The position numbers and the translations under genes were made by a program. Positions 1-7,840 of a stretch of DNA of 64,000 nt are shown piece by piece (position 1 is the stretch's first letter; each line of letters opens with the position of its first letter). This DNA is from Bacillus sp. WMMC1349 (GTDB lineage: Bacteria; Bacillota; Bacilli; Bacillales; Bacillaceae). The notes under the pieces are model-generated. The model did no database searches. It was not told the DNA's origin and saw only the letters and a program-made list of their open reading frames with translations. The stretch covers positions 974,001-1,038,000 of the forward strand of contig NZ_JABJUQ010000007.1 in the NCBI RefSeq assembly GCF_013155385.1, in the 5' to 3' direction.

Positions 1-326
1 AAGATGAAATGCCGCTTATTCAGAAAATAGCTGATCATGAATACATGATGGACGGAAAAGTGAGAATCGATCAAGTCAATGAGTTATTTGAAGAATCCAT
101 CGATGAGAAGGAAGTCGAGACAATTGGTGGTTTAGTGTTGAAAGAGAATATAGACATTGCAGAAGGTCAGACTGTACATGTCGGTTCCTTTGCAATTACT
201 GTTCTTGAAATGGAAGGACGTCTGATTAAGCATGTTGAAATTAAGCAAGAACAAACAACTGAACATCTGGGACTAACACCGTCAGATCCGGTCGTTGTTC
301 ATCAAGTCACCTTGAGCGAAAAATAA
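1..326 (+). CDS. yhdT: CBS/CorC_HlyC membrane protein, C-terminal part (YhdT-like)
   Basis: Only the end of the gene is present; the reading frame enters the window at base 3 and ends at a TAA at 324-326. What is visible is a CorC/HlyC transporter-associated domain (motifs EVETIGGLVL, then a VHVGSFAITVLEMEGRLI strand-rich stretch) that closes the cytoplasmic part of CNNM-type proteins after a CBS pair. Family members are implicated in Mg2+ or cation homeostasis. The symbol rests on position next to the two fluoride channel genes, as for yhdT of B. subtilis, so the family is sure and the paralogue name less so. Confidence 0.75.
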   Translation, partial: DEMPLIQKIADHEYMMDGKVRIDQVNELFEESIDEKEVETIGGLVLKENIDIAEGQTVHVGSFAITVLEMEGRLIKHVEIKQEQTTEHLGLTPSDPVVVHQVTLSEK

Positions 327-340
327 GCTCAAGGTTTTTT
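310..340 (+). terminator. intrinsic terminator of the CorC-like gene
   Basis: CCTTGAGC (310-317) pairs with GCTCAAGG (327-334), followed by six T. The stem overlaps the last codons of the gene. Confidence 0.85.
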
Positions 341-531
341 AGTGTTTATATGTTCTATTTGCTAAGAAAAGAAAGCGCACCTCTGATTGAGCTTTCTTTG
401 CGGAAGAATGATCAAGTAGAAAAGCAAACAAAGCGCACGTTTTCGGGAAAGTATCGTGGAGTCGGGTAAAGTGAAAATTATAATGCTTCAACATCTTGAC
501 AGGTTAGCGGCTAGCCTACAATGGAAAGTTT

Positions 532-559
532 CAAGAATCCATTCTTTGGATTCTTGAAT
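532..559 (-). terminator. hairpin downstream of the crcB pair
   Basis: A perfect inverted repeat TCAAGAATCC / GGATTCTTGA (about 533-557) lies just past the stop of the second fluoride channel gene. It lacks a long T-run in either direction, so it may be a weak terminator or a 3' stabilising hairpin. Nothing else is seen between 341 and 566. Confidence 0.45.
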
Positions 560-566
560 ATTTTCA

Positions 567-923
567 TCATAATAAAAGAAGACTGCCAGCCCAAAATCCA
601 CCAATACAGCATGTCATCGTCATTAACATATATATAGTGCCTGCTTTTAAGCGTTTTTCTAATAAAAGCTGAACAGCTTCGACACTAAAGGTGGAGAATG
701 TTGTAAATCCACCGAAAAAACCAGTTCCGATGACAATAGACAGTAATTGATGTTTTATATTAAGGCTAACAAAAATCCCTAACGCAAAAGAGCCGAGAAT
801 GTTAACTAGTAAAATACTAATCGGAATGTTTGGTTGCGGAAATTTGTTCTTGATCAGGCTACCAAGCCAAAATCTGAGGACAGAGCCGATACCTCCTGCG
901 ATCATAAAACCAACTGTCATCAT
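567..923 (-). CDS. crcB: fluoride channel subunit FluC/CrcB
   Basis: 118-aa, four-helix membrane protein of the FluC/CrcB family that exports fluoride as a dual-topology dimer. Family signatures seen: [12 protein letters not shown] near the N-terminus, NILGSFALG, and [13 protein letters not shown], which contains the conserved pore Phe and the central Na+ site region. Its start ATG overlaps the stop of the upstream paralogue by 4 nt. Two adjacent, diverged crcB genes usually form an obligate heterodimer of opposite topologies; the pair here fits that arrangement. Confidence 0.92.
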   Translation of the reverse strand: MMTVGFMIAGGIGSVLRFWLGSLIKNKFPQPNIPISILLVNILGSFALGIFVSLNIKHQLLSIVIGTGFFGGFTTFSTFSVEAVQLLLEKRLKAGTIYMLMTMTCCIGGFWAGSLLLL

Positions 924-1312
924 GATTTGACCGCTCCTTTCCCATGCCTCGAGAGCCGGCTACTGAGACTTAAGCCTATGAATGCAAGACATACTCCGCC
1001 AGTAAGTGTTGCTCCTAAATAGATCATTCCCATATAAGGTGCAGAAGAATGAAGCAGCAGCACGGCTTCTTTAGAAAACGCGGACATTGTTGTATAGCCT
1101 CCACAAAAGCCGGTCCCTAAAGCTAGTTGAATATAAGGTTTTTTCGGGCGAGCGGTGAAAAAGCCGGTAAGAAGGCCTAAAAGCAAACTTCCAGATAGAT
1201 TTTCAATTAAAGTAGACCAAGGAAAAAATGAGCCACCCGTCCACATGTTTAATACATAGCGAAAAAGTGAACCGAGTGTCCCGCCTAGAAAAACGGCAAC
1301 ATAAGACTTCAT
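920..1312 (-). CDS. crcB: fluoride channel subunit FluC/CrcB (second paralogue)
   Basis: 130-aa partner of the downstream channel gene. Shows [24 protein letters not shown] and [15 protein letters not shown], the CrcB hallmarks. It starts 14 nt after the stop of the glycerophosphodiesterase gene, so all three minus-strand genes are probably co-transcribed. No fluoride riboswitch is recognisable upstream. The longer, positively charged C-terminal tail ([12 protein letters not shown]) compared with its partner would suit the opposite membrane orientation, which is inference. Confidence 0.92.
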   Translation of the reverse strand: MKSYVAVFLGGTLGSLFRYVLNMWTGGSFFPWSTLIENLSGSLLLGLLTGFFTARPKKPYIQLALGTGFCGGYTTMSAFSKEAVLLLHSSAPYMGMIYLGATLTGGVCLAFIGLSLSSRLSRHGKGAVKS

Positions 1313-1326
1313 GAACTTCCTTCTTT

Positions 1327-2031
1327 CTAAAAATAATCAGGATAATCAGTAATAATTCCATCGATTTTCCAGCTTTGTAAACGACGTCCGGTCTTCTGTC
1401 CATTGACTGTCCATGCGAAAGCTTTCATACCATGGCGATGAACGGATTTGATTAAAAAAGGATTGAGCATCGTTTGTTTCATGTTGACATATTGCGCAAA
1501 TGAAGAAATGTATTGCAGTTGATGTCGTGAGAACAATCCAAATCTCGGTCTGATCAAAACAGCGGTCGGCAGTGAAGGATAAAGTCTATGAAGCGTTTTG
1601 ATGGCTTCAGGATCAAAAGATTGGACGATAATATTTAATGAAAAACCGAATTGATCAATCAGTTTTCCAAGCGAGTTTTCAATACCCGGCTGTGTTTTTG
1701 AAGACTTGATTTCAATAAGTAAACCCATTTTTTTGTGGTACTTTTGTAAAACAGCTTCAAGTGTTGGAATCTTTTCACCTTGAAAGGCAGGTGAAAACCA
1801 GCTTCCTGCATCCAATTTTTCAAGTTCATGCATTGTAAAATGTTTAACAAAACCAGTTCCGTTTGTCGTCCGATCCACTTTATCATCATGGATAACTGCT
1901 AGTTGATTGTCACGAGTCATTTGAACATCAAGCTCAATAAAATCAGCTGAGAGCTCCCACGCTTTTTCAAAAGCAGCAAAGGTATTTTCCGGTGCATAAG
2001 CTGAAGCTCCGCGATGAGCGATAATCTGCAC
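1327..2031 (-). CDS. yhdW: glycerophosphodiester phosphodiesterase (YhdW)
   Basis: 234-aa GDPD-family TIM barrel that hydrolyses glycerophosphodiesters to glycerol-3-phosphate and an alcohol. Active-site elements are clear: IIAHRGASAYAPENT (catalytic His-Arg), IELDVQMTRDNQLAVIHDD (metal ligands Glu/Asp and the second catalytic His), and LLIEIKSS. No signal peptide, so cytosolic. First gene of a likely yhdW–crcB–crcB operon. The ATG is at the extreme start of the domain and preceded by GAGGAGC-type sequence. Confidence 0.92.
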   Translation of the reverse strand: MQIIAHRGASAYAPENTFAAFEKAWELSADFIELDVQMTRDNQLAVIHDDKVDRTTNGTGFVKHFTMHELEKLDAGSWFSPAFQGEKIPTLEAVLQKYHKKMGLLIEIKSSKTQPGIENSLGKLIDQFGFSLNIIVQSFDPEAIKTLHRLYPSLPTAVLIRPRFGLFSRHQLQYISSFAQYVNMKQTMLNPFLIKSVHRHGMKAFAWTVNGQKTGRRLQSWKIDGIITDYPDYF

Positions 2032-2175
2032 AAATGTCAGCTCCTCTTTAAAAAAATCGATCCCTTATAAGAATAACGGAAGATATCAAGCAAGTAAATC
2101 AGGGTAAATCATAAGAAATTTTTCGAAGCTTTTAGTATAATGAATTCTTAACAGCGATCATAAGGAGAGAAAGTG

Positions 2176-3255
2176 ATGTTTACACAATATATGACTATAG
2201 AGTTTGCTACTAAAATGGGTATCAGCGTTGGCATTTTGCTTTTATTTTTCTTACTTAGAAAAATATTTACGAAATATTTATTTAATCTGATTCTTAAATT
2301 AACAAATAAACCTAAAACTGATTTTTTTAATCAGGTGGCGCTTGCTTTTGAAAAGCCAGCTAGGTGGTTTTTTACGATTGTCGGTATCTATTTAGCGATT
2401 ATTTACTCCCCCTTTTTTGATACTCATATGGCGATCGTTCATAAGTTATACAGGGTGTCGTTAGTTATTGTGATTGTTAGCGGACTTTACAATTTAACAG
2501 CTTCATCGTCAGTTGTGTTCGATAAAATTAATAAGCGATTTGAACTGGCTATGGATGATATTCTTGCACCGTTCTTATCTAAAGTTCTCCGTTTTATCAT
2601 TGTCGCATTAGGAATCAGTGTAATAGCTGGAGAGTTCAATTATGATATTAACGGATTTGTTGCCGGTCTCGGGCTTGGCGGCTTTGCATTTGCGCTTGCA
2701 GCGAAAGATACAGTCGGAAATTTTTTCGGGGGAATCGTCATCATCATGGAAAAGCCCTTTACAATAGGGGATTGGATTGAAACGAATATTGTGATAGGGA
2801 CGGTTGAAGATATATCATTTCGAAGCACAAAAGTCCGCACAGCTGGAGAAGCTCTTGTCACAGTTCCAAACTCAGTTCTGGCAAATGAAGCGATCAAGAA
2901 CTGGACGAAAATGAGAAAACGCCAAATTACATTTTCACTTCATATTGATCCATCAACACCGCGGGAAAAGGTTGAAAGGTGTGTGGAACGATTTAAAGAG
3001 ATGCTCCGAACGCATGATGGCGTTCACCAAGAAGTGATTATGGTTAATTTAGAGGTGTTGCAGGACACACATTTAAGCATCTTTTTTAATTTCTATACAA
3101 ATACAACAGTGTGGGCGGAAAATTTAGAAATTAGACAAGATGTGAACTATCGAATTATTGACATTATGGATGAAGAACAAGTTGACTTTGTTTCACCTGG
3201 TCATCATTTGTTTGAATTGAGTAAAACGAAGTCGATGAACGAAAAATCTAAATAA
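2176..3255 (+). CDS. yhdY: mechanosensitive ion channel, MscS family (YhdY)
   Basis: About 359 aa with several membrane helices in the first 180 residues, then the MscS pore helix and beta domain: GLGLGGFAFALAAKDTVGN, followed by GGIVIIMEKPFTIGDWI, then the VEDISFRSTKVRT beta segment. Opens under membrane tension to release solutes at osmotic downshock. I take ATG 2176 because AAGGAGAG (2162-2169) lies at normal distance; a GTG three bases upstream is too close. The next gene starts 15 nt after its stop, suggesting an operon with srtN. Confidence 0.9.
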   Translation: MFTQYMTIEFATKMGISVGILLLFFLLRKIFTKYLFNLILKLTNKPKTDFFNQVALAFEKPARWFFTIVGIYLAIIYSPFFDTHMAIVHKLYRVSLVIVIVSGLYNLTASSSVVFDKINKRFELAMDDILAPFLSKVLRFIIVALGISVIAGEFNYDINGFVAGLGLGGFAFALAAKDTVGNFFGGIVIIMEKPFTIGDWIETNIVIGTVEDISFRSTKVRTAGEALVTVPNSVLANEAIKNWTKMRKRQITFSLHIDPSTPREKVERCVERFKEMLRTHDGVHQEVIMVNLEVLQDTHLSIFFNFYTNTTVWAENLEIRQDVNYRIIDIMDEEQVDFVSPGHHLFELSKTKSMNEKSK

Positions 3256-3270
3256 AAGGAGAACGACACT

Positions 3271-4008
3271 ATGCAGGGAGAAGCTGAGAAATTCGTTGAT
3301 TTGCTTGAAAAGGCTCAGTATATTACTGTTTTAACAGGTGCAGGAATGAGTACAGAATCAGGTATTCCAGATTTCCGTTCTGCAGGTGGGATATGGACAG
3401 AAGATACATCAAGAATAGAAGCGATGAGCCGTGATTATTTTGAGCGTAATCCAAAGCTTTTCTGGCCGAAATTTAAAGAGCTTTTTCAACTGAAAATGAG
3501 CGATTCGTTTCAGCCGAATGCCGGCCATTGTTTCTTAGCAGAACTTGAAAAGCAGGGGAAGGATGTCAACGTGTTTACGCAAAATATTGACGGACTTCAT
3601 ATCGAGGCAGGAAGCCGCCATGTTTATGAACTGCACGGTTCACTCCAAACGGCGGCTTGTCCAAAATGTGGAACTCGATATGGACGAGCTCAAATGTTGC
3701 AAGAAGAAGTTCCAAAATGCTGCCGCTGTAGTATTATTTTAAAACCGGATGTTGTGTTGTTCGGTGACATCGTTCAGCATTTAGACACCCTTTTTCAAGT
3801 TCTCAATTCAACTGACCTGCTGTTGGTGATCGGGACCTCACTTGAAGTAGCACCTGTCAGATTTGTTCCTGAAGAAGCGCATATGATCCCAGGTTTAAAA
3901 AAGGTCATGATCAATTTGGATGAAACTGCTTATGATCAACTGTTTGATCTTGTTATACATCGGAAGATCGCTGAATTCATAAGTGAATTAAACCATTTTC
4001 CAATATAA
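3271..4008 (+). CDS. srtN: NAD-dependent protein deacylase, sirtuin family
   Basis: 245-aa sirtuin that removes acyl groups from lysine using NAD+. Motifs: TGAGMSTESGIPDFRS (NAD binding), FTQNIDGLHIEAGS with the catalytic His in YELHGS, structural zinc pairs CPKC and CCRC, and VIGTSLEVAPV. B. subtilis SrtN (YhdZ) sits in the same place and acts on acetyl-CoA synthetase among others. Good SD AAAGGAGAACG before the ATG. Ends into a shared bidirectional terminator with the convergent yheN. Confidence 0.95.
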   Translation: MQGEAEKFVDLLEKAQYITVLTGAGMSTESGIPDFRSAGGIWTEDTSRIEAMSRDYFERNPKLFWPKFKELFQLKMSDSFQPNAGHCFLAELEKQGKDVNVFTQNIDGLHIEAGSRHVYELHGSLQTAACPKCGTRYGRAQMLQEEVPKCCRCSIILKPDVVLFGDIVQHLDTLFQVLNSTDLLLVIGTSLEVAPVRFVPEEAHMIPGLKKVMINLDETAYDQLFDLVIHRKIAEFISELNHFPI

Positions 4009-4037
4009 AAAATCCCCTGGTTAACAGGGGATTTTTT
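4007..4037. terminator. bidirectional terminator between srtN and yheN
   Basis: AATCCCCTG / CAGGGGATT stem with A-run on the left and T-run on the right, so it serves both convergent genes; it overlaps the yheN stop codon. Confidence 0.9.
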
Positions 4038-4932
4038 ATTCATGGATAGGAATCATCGACTGATCGATCACTTCAAATGAATAACCCATATTTTTTAGGT
4101 TAGTAATCAAGATTGGCAATGATTGAACTGTTGTTGGAATATCATGCAATAAGATTACAAGAGGCTGCTTTGTCTGCCGCTTTTCAAGCATGCTTAACTG
4201 ATTCAAAACTTCCGGAACGTATTTTTGGCTTCTGTACTTCCAATCAAGGCTATCAATATTCCAGTCCCAATAAATAAATCCGTTTTTTTTCAACACTTTT
4301 GCCTGAGCATTGGTTAAGTATGGTTTGCTTCCATACGGTGTTCTAATCAGGTTGGTTTTGACACCAGTAATAGACTTGAGCGTTGCTTGTGCCTGCTTCA
4401 TTTCTAGATTCGGAGAATGAGCATTTTTGTAAAACAATTTTTTGTTGTGGGTGACCCCATGAAGCCCAAGTTTATGACCTTGCCGTTTCATCTGAAGAAC
4501 AGCTTCTCGATGGTATCTCATGTTTGGTTCAAGCATGAAAAATGTTGCTTTTACATCAGATTCACTTAAGATTTGAAGCAACCTTTGAGTCGCTGATGAA
4601 GGTCCATCATCAAAAGTCAAATAAACCGTTTTCCCCGGCTTTTTTTTCACAGTTGCCTGTTTCTTTTTGTCGTGTTTTTGTTTGGGAACATCCTGTTTTT
4701 TGCTCAAATGGTTAGCGAGTTTGTCTCGTGTTGTTTCTTTGAGCGGGATGCTGTCTCCTTCATGACGCATTTGACTGTTTTCTGTCATTGTCAATTCTTT
4801 TTTCTGTATAGTATCGGGAGATTTCGACAAATCCCAAACATAAAGAAGAATCAGACACAGAATGACAAAACATGCTGATTTCGTCAGTAAATAAAGCACA
4901 GATGGGGATGTTTTTTTCGAATCTTTGCGCAT
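4036..4932 (-). CDS. yheN: polysaccharide deacetylase (YheN)
   Basis: 298 aa: one N-terminal membrane anchor (about residues 14-30), a Lys/Gln-rich linker (to ~95), then a NodB-homology domain. Motif 1 is YLTFDDGPSS with the catalytic and metal Asp pair, motif 2 GLHGVTHNK with the His-x3-His zinc ligands, later RTPYGSK and the HDI metal-site motif. It should deacetylate a cell-wall polysaccharide or peptidoglycan on the outer face. SD GGAGAGAG lies 4-5 nt before the ATG. Faces the dat gene divergently. Confidence 0.9.
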   Translation of the reverse strand: MRKDSKKTSPSVLYLLTKSACFVILCLILLYVWDLSKSPDTIQKKELTMTENSQMRHEGDSIPLKETTRDKLANHLSKKQDVPKQKHDKKKQATVKKKPGKTVYLTFDDGPSSATQRLLQILSESDVKATFFMLEPNMRYHREAVLQMKRQGHKLGLHGVTHNKKLFYKNAHSPNLEMKQAQATLKSITGVKTNLIRTPYGSKPYLTNAQAKVLKKNGFIYWDWNIDSLDWKYRSQKYVPEVLNQLSMLEKRQTKQPLVILLHDIPTTVQSLPILITNLKNMGYSFEVIDQSMIPIHE

Positions 4933-5153
4933 GTTACTCTCTCCGTATCATTTTCTAATTATATTAGAATCCTTATCTCATAAAATAAGGGATCATATTT
5001 TTCAAGTATACAGGATTAGAAGGAAGATGAATACAGCTTATCGAAAAAAATGTCATTTTTTAAAAGAAAATGTTGAAGGAATCCTATTTCTTAAAAAATT
5101 TTGACAATATTCACATGTTAGAATAAGAAGGAATGATGTAAAGGGGTGGGGAA

Positions 5154-6002
5154 ATGAAGGTGCTTTTTAACGGTCGTTTCGTTGACCGGTACGAATGTAA
5201 GGTTGATATTGAAGATAGAGGGTATCAATTCGGAGATGGGGTTTATGAAGTGATTCGTATTTATAACGGTACCTTTTATCTGTTACATGAGCACATCGTT
5301 CGATTGTTTAGAAGTGCTTCTGAAATTGAGATGGTCCTACCATTTTCAGAAGCTGAGTTGAGAGACCAGTTAAAGGAACTGATCATCATCAACCAAGTTG
5401 ATGATGGTGGAATTTATCTGCAGGTCACTAGAGGAACAGCGCCAAGAAAGCATCAATATAAACCAGGGCTTAAACCGCAATTCATAGCTTATCCGCTCCC
5501 AGTTGAAAAACCTGTCTTCCAACAGCAAACGGGTGTTTCTGTGATAACCGCAGAAGATTTGCGGTGGCTGAGATGTGATATTAAAAGTCTGAACTTGCTA
5601 TATAATGTGATGGCAAAGCAAAAAGCTTATGAGGCTTCGGCATTTGAAGCGATTTTGCTTCGCGGCGGGGTTGTAACAGAAGGGACAACTTCAAATGTTT
5701 TTGTTGTCAAACATCAGATCATCTATACTCACCCTGCGACAAACTTGATTTTAAACGGTATCACACGGAGGAAACTGCTTGAGCTTTTTCGAAAAAACGG
5801 CTGGTTATATCAAGAAAAAAAGATTACGAAAGATCAACTGCTGACAGCAGATGAAGTCTTTATTTCTTCGACAACAGCTGAGGTCATGCCTGTCACTGTG
5901 ATTGACGGGCAGAACATTGGAGCTGGGACACCAGGACGGCTGACAAAAGAAGTGCAAAAAGCATTCCAACATCATATTTTGCTAGAAACATCTAAAAAAT
6001 AA
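5154..6002 (+). CDS. dat: D-amino acid aminotransferase
   Basis: 282 aa, exactly the usual length of Bacillus Dat, a fold-type IV PLP transaminase that makes D-Glu/D-Ala for peptidoglycan. Seen: YQFGDGVYEVIR (N-terminal strand), CDIKSLNLLYNV with the PLP lysine in DIKS, AILLRGGVVTEGTTSNVFVV (PLP phosphate and Glu ligand), and FISSTTAEVMPV. SD GGGGTGGGG close to the ATG. Stands alone as a single-gene unit with its own terminator. Confidence 0.95.
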   Translation: MKVLFNGRFVDRYECKVDIEDRGYQFGDGVYEVIRIYNGTFYLLHEHIVRLFRSASEIEMVLPFSEAELRDQLKELIIINQVDDGGIYLQVTRGTAPRKHQYKPGLKPQFIAYPLPVEKPVFQQQTGVSVITAEDLRWLRCDIKSLNLLYNVMAKQKAYEASAFEAILLRGGVVTEGTTSNVFVVKHQIIYTHPATNLILNGITRRKLLELFRKNGWLYQEKKITKDQLLTADEVFISSTTAEVMPVTVIDGQNIGAGTPGRLTKEVQKAFQHHILLETSKK

Positions 6003-6046
6003 ACAACAGCGCCGTTTCCACATGGAAACCGGCACTGTTGTTTATG
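6003..6046. terminator. bidirectional terminator between dat and nhaC
   Basis: Long inverted repeat: AACAACAG at about 6003-6010 pairs with CTGTTGTT near 6035-6042, enclosing GCCGTTTCC / GGAAACCGGC. Shared by the two convergent genes. Confidence 0.8.
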
Positions 6047-7406
6047 ATTGACGAAAACCAAACAATATAGAAAATAGCGGTGATAAATAAAGAAAAAACA
6101 CAAATGGCAAGTATTCGATCACAGGTACTCCAAGTGCAGTTGACATGAATGCACCACTGACACCCCATGGGATCATGGGATTAATAAGTGTACCGCCATC
6201 TTCAAGCGATCTTGATAAATGTTTGCGATCAATTTCAAGTTTGTCATAAAGCTTTTTAAAAGACTGCCCTGGAATTAAAATAGACAAATATTGTTCGCCT
6301 GTCAGCAAATTGATTCCCATACTTGCTAAAACCGTTGAGAAAACGAGCCTTGCTTTTGTACGGATACCTTTCATGACACCTTCAAGCAGGCTTGAGATCA
6401 GCCCGGTTTTTTCCATCAGACCGCCAAGAGCAAAAGCGATCATAATAAGTGAAACAGAACCCATCATCGATTGAAGCCCACCGCGGTTGAGAATTTTCTC
6501 AACTGCTTCATTTCCAACTGAAAAAACCGGTCCGTTTTGCATAGCAGCCAAAAATGAAGAGATATTGGCTGCAGGCTGGATAATCGCAGCGAGAACAATG
6601 GCTGAAACGATTCCAGCTACCAAAGATGGAATGACAGGTATGCGTCTGACAGCGAGAACAATCACCAGTAATGGTGGTAAAAGGGACCAGCCGCTGATGG
6701 CAACTGTACTTTCAATCCCTTTGACAATCGATTGGATGTTTTCTGTAGATGTGTCGGCAATTGTTAATGACCTTCCCATAAAAAAGAAAACCAAAATGGT
6801 GATCAAAAGTGCCGGAAATGTGGTGCCCATCATATGTCTAATATGCTTAAAAATCGGAATTTGCCCAACTCCTGCGGCAAAATTTGTTGTGTCTGACAAT
6901 GGTGACATCTTATCGCCAAAACAAGCCCCGCAAATAACGGCTCCTGCAACCCATGTCAATGGAACCCCAGCAGCGTGAGCAACACCGATCAATGCGACAC
7001 CAATAGTACTTACCGTTGTGAAGCTTGAACCAACTAATGAACTAATCATTAAACAGCTGATAAGGGCTGTCAAAAGCAAATATTGTGGTTCAATGATGTT
7101 TAATGCGTATACTGTCACAGTAGGAATTGTTCCGCTATACTCCCAGACCCCAATTAAGATTCCGATTAATGACAATATCATAATTGGTTGAATCCCATTT
7201 CGAATTCCGGAGATCATACCACTTTCAAGTTCTTTCCATGTATAGCCTTTTAAAGAACCAACAGTCGCAAGAAAGGCGACACAAATTAGCAAAGGTATGT
7301 GCGCTTCTGCATGGAAAATGAAGAGGCATGTGAAAATGATGATGAGCATGACAAAAAATAATAAAGCCGATATGGAAAAAGAAAATCGTTTATCTTTAAA
7401 CAACAT
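6042..7406 (-). CDS. nhaC: Na+/H+ antiporter NhaC
   Basis: 454-aa polytopic membrane protein with about 11-12 helices, NhaC family. Signature regions: GACFGDKMSPLSDTTN (conserved Asp-rich transport site), GSSFTTVSTIGVALIG, and NLLTGEQYLSILIPG near the C-terminus. Expels Na+ in exchange for protons. In B. subtilis it is linked to nhaX; here the TOMM locus lies between nhaC and nhaX, so the pair has been split by insertion or the TOMM locus is ancestral in this lineage. Confidence 0.93.
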   Translation of the reverse strand: MLFKDKRFSFSISALLFFVMLIIIFTCLFIFHAEAHIPLLICVAFLATVGSLKGYTWKELESGMISGIRNGIQPIMILSLIGILIGVWEYSGTIPTVTVYALNIIEPQYLLLTALISCLMISSLVGSSFTTVSTIGVALIGVAHAAGVPLTWVAGAVICGACFGDKMSPLSDTTNFAAGVGQIPIFKHIRHMMGTTFPALLITILVFFFMGRSLTIADTSTENIQSIVKGIESTVAISGWSLLPPLLVIVLAVRRIPVIPSLVAGIVSAIVLAAIIQPAANISSFLAAMQNGPVFSVGNEAVEKILNRGGLQSMMGSVSLIMIAFALGGLMEKTGLISSLLEGVMKGIRTKARLVFSTVLASMGINLLTGEQYLSILIPGQSFKKLYDKLEIDRKHLSRSLEDGGTLINPMIPWGVSGAFMSTALGVPVIEYLPFVFFLYLSPLFSILFGFRQS

Positions 7407-7525
7407 TTACACCTCATTAGTCAAATATTACTCTTTAACACTTTTATGCTTTTGTGCGTAAACGTATTATAACAGAAAAATAGCCAATTGACCTATAAAA
7501 AAATTAAAAAAACGGGCTAAGATTT

Positions 7526-7539
7526 TGAAAGCGCTGACT
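7526..7539 (+). promoter_or_regulatory. candidate cre (CcpA) site
   Basis: TGAAAGCGCTGACT matches the cre consensus TGWNANCGNTNWCA except the last base. It overlaps the putative -35 of the TATAAT-containing promoter at 7551-7556. Confidence 0.35.
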
Positions 7540-7745
7540 ATCTCTTTAGGTATAATAGTCTCAGAAAGGCAGAATTGTATACATAGTTGTACCTAATTGC
7601 CGAACAATGGGGTGTTTTTTAATGGAGCTTAAGGTCGCGATGACTTGCCATGTTTATAATCTTATGATAAGGGTGAGAAATGCACCTATCTTGATTTGTT
7701 TTTAAAGCACTCCATGAAAAGGGAGAAATGTTGCGTGACATCTAA

Positions 7746-7778
7746 CCAAAAAAAGAGCAGTTCATTCTGCTCTTTTGG
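7746..7778 (-). terminator. terminator after the TOMM operon
   Basis: AGAGCAG / CTGCTCT stem with seven T on the minus strand and four T on the plus strand, 60 nt past the cyclodehydratase stop. It can also end a plus-strand small RNA. Confidence 0.75.
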
Positions 7779-7840
7779 GAGTGGTTACAGGTGAAGGGCG
7801 TTCTTCTTAAAGATAAAAAGAACAATCATAAAGAGACATG

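Larger units (their letters stand above)
7407..7840. other. 434-nt intergenic region with a possible small transcript
   Basis: Between nhaC and the TOMM cyclodehydratase. It holds a near-consensus cre box (TGAAAGCGCTGACT, 7526-7539, one mismatch), a TATAAT at 7551-7556, a stem GATAAGGGTG…CACCTATC around 7666-7690, and a terminator-like hairpin at 7746-7778. A 27-codon frame (7622-7705) has no good ribosome site, and I do not call it a gene. A small plus-strand RNA of about 220 nt is possible. Confidence 0.35.

Noticed and set aside
567..1312. The two crcB genes as one frameshifted gene
   Set aside because: Both encode a full four-helix FluC protein with all motifs; paired paralogues with a 4-nt overlap are normal for heterodimeric channels.
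7622..7705. 27-codon frame in the nhaC–TOMM gap
   Set aside because: No proper SD and no similarity noticed; more likely part of a noncoding RNA or nothing.
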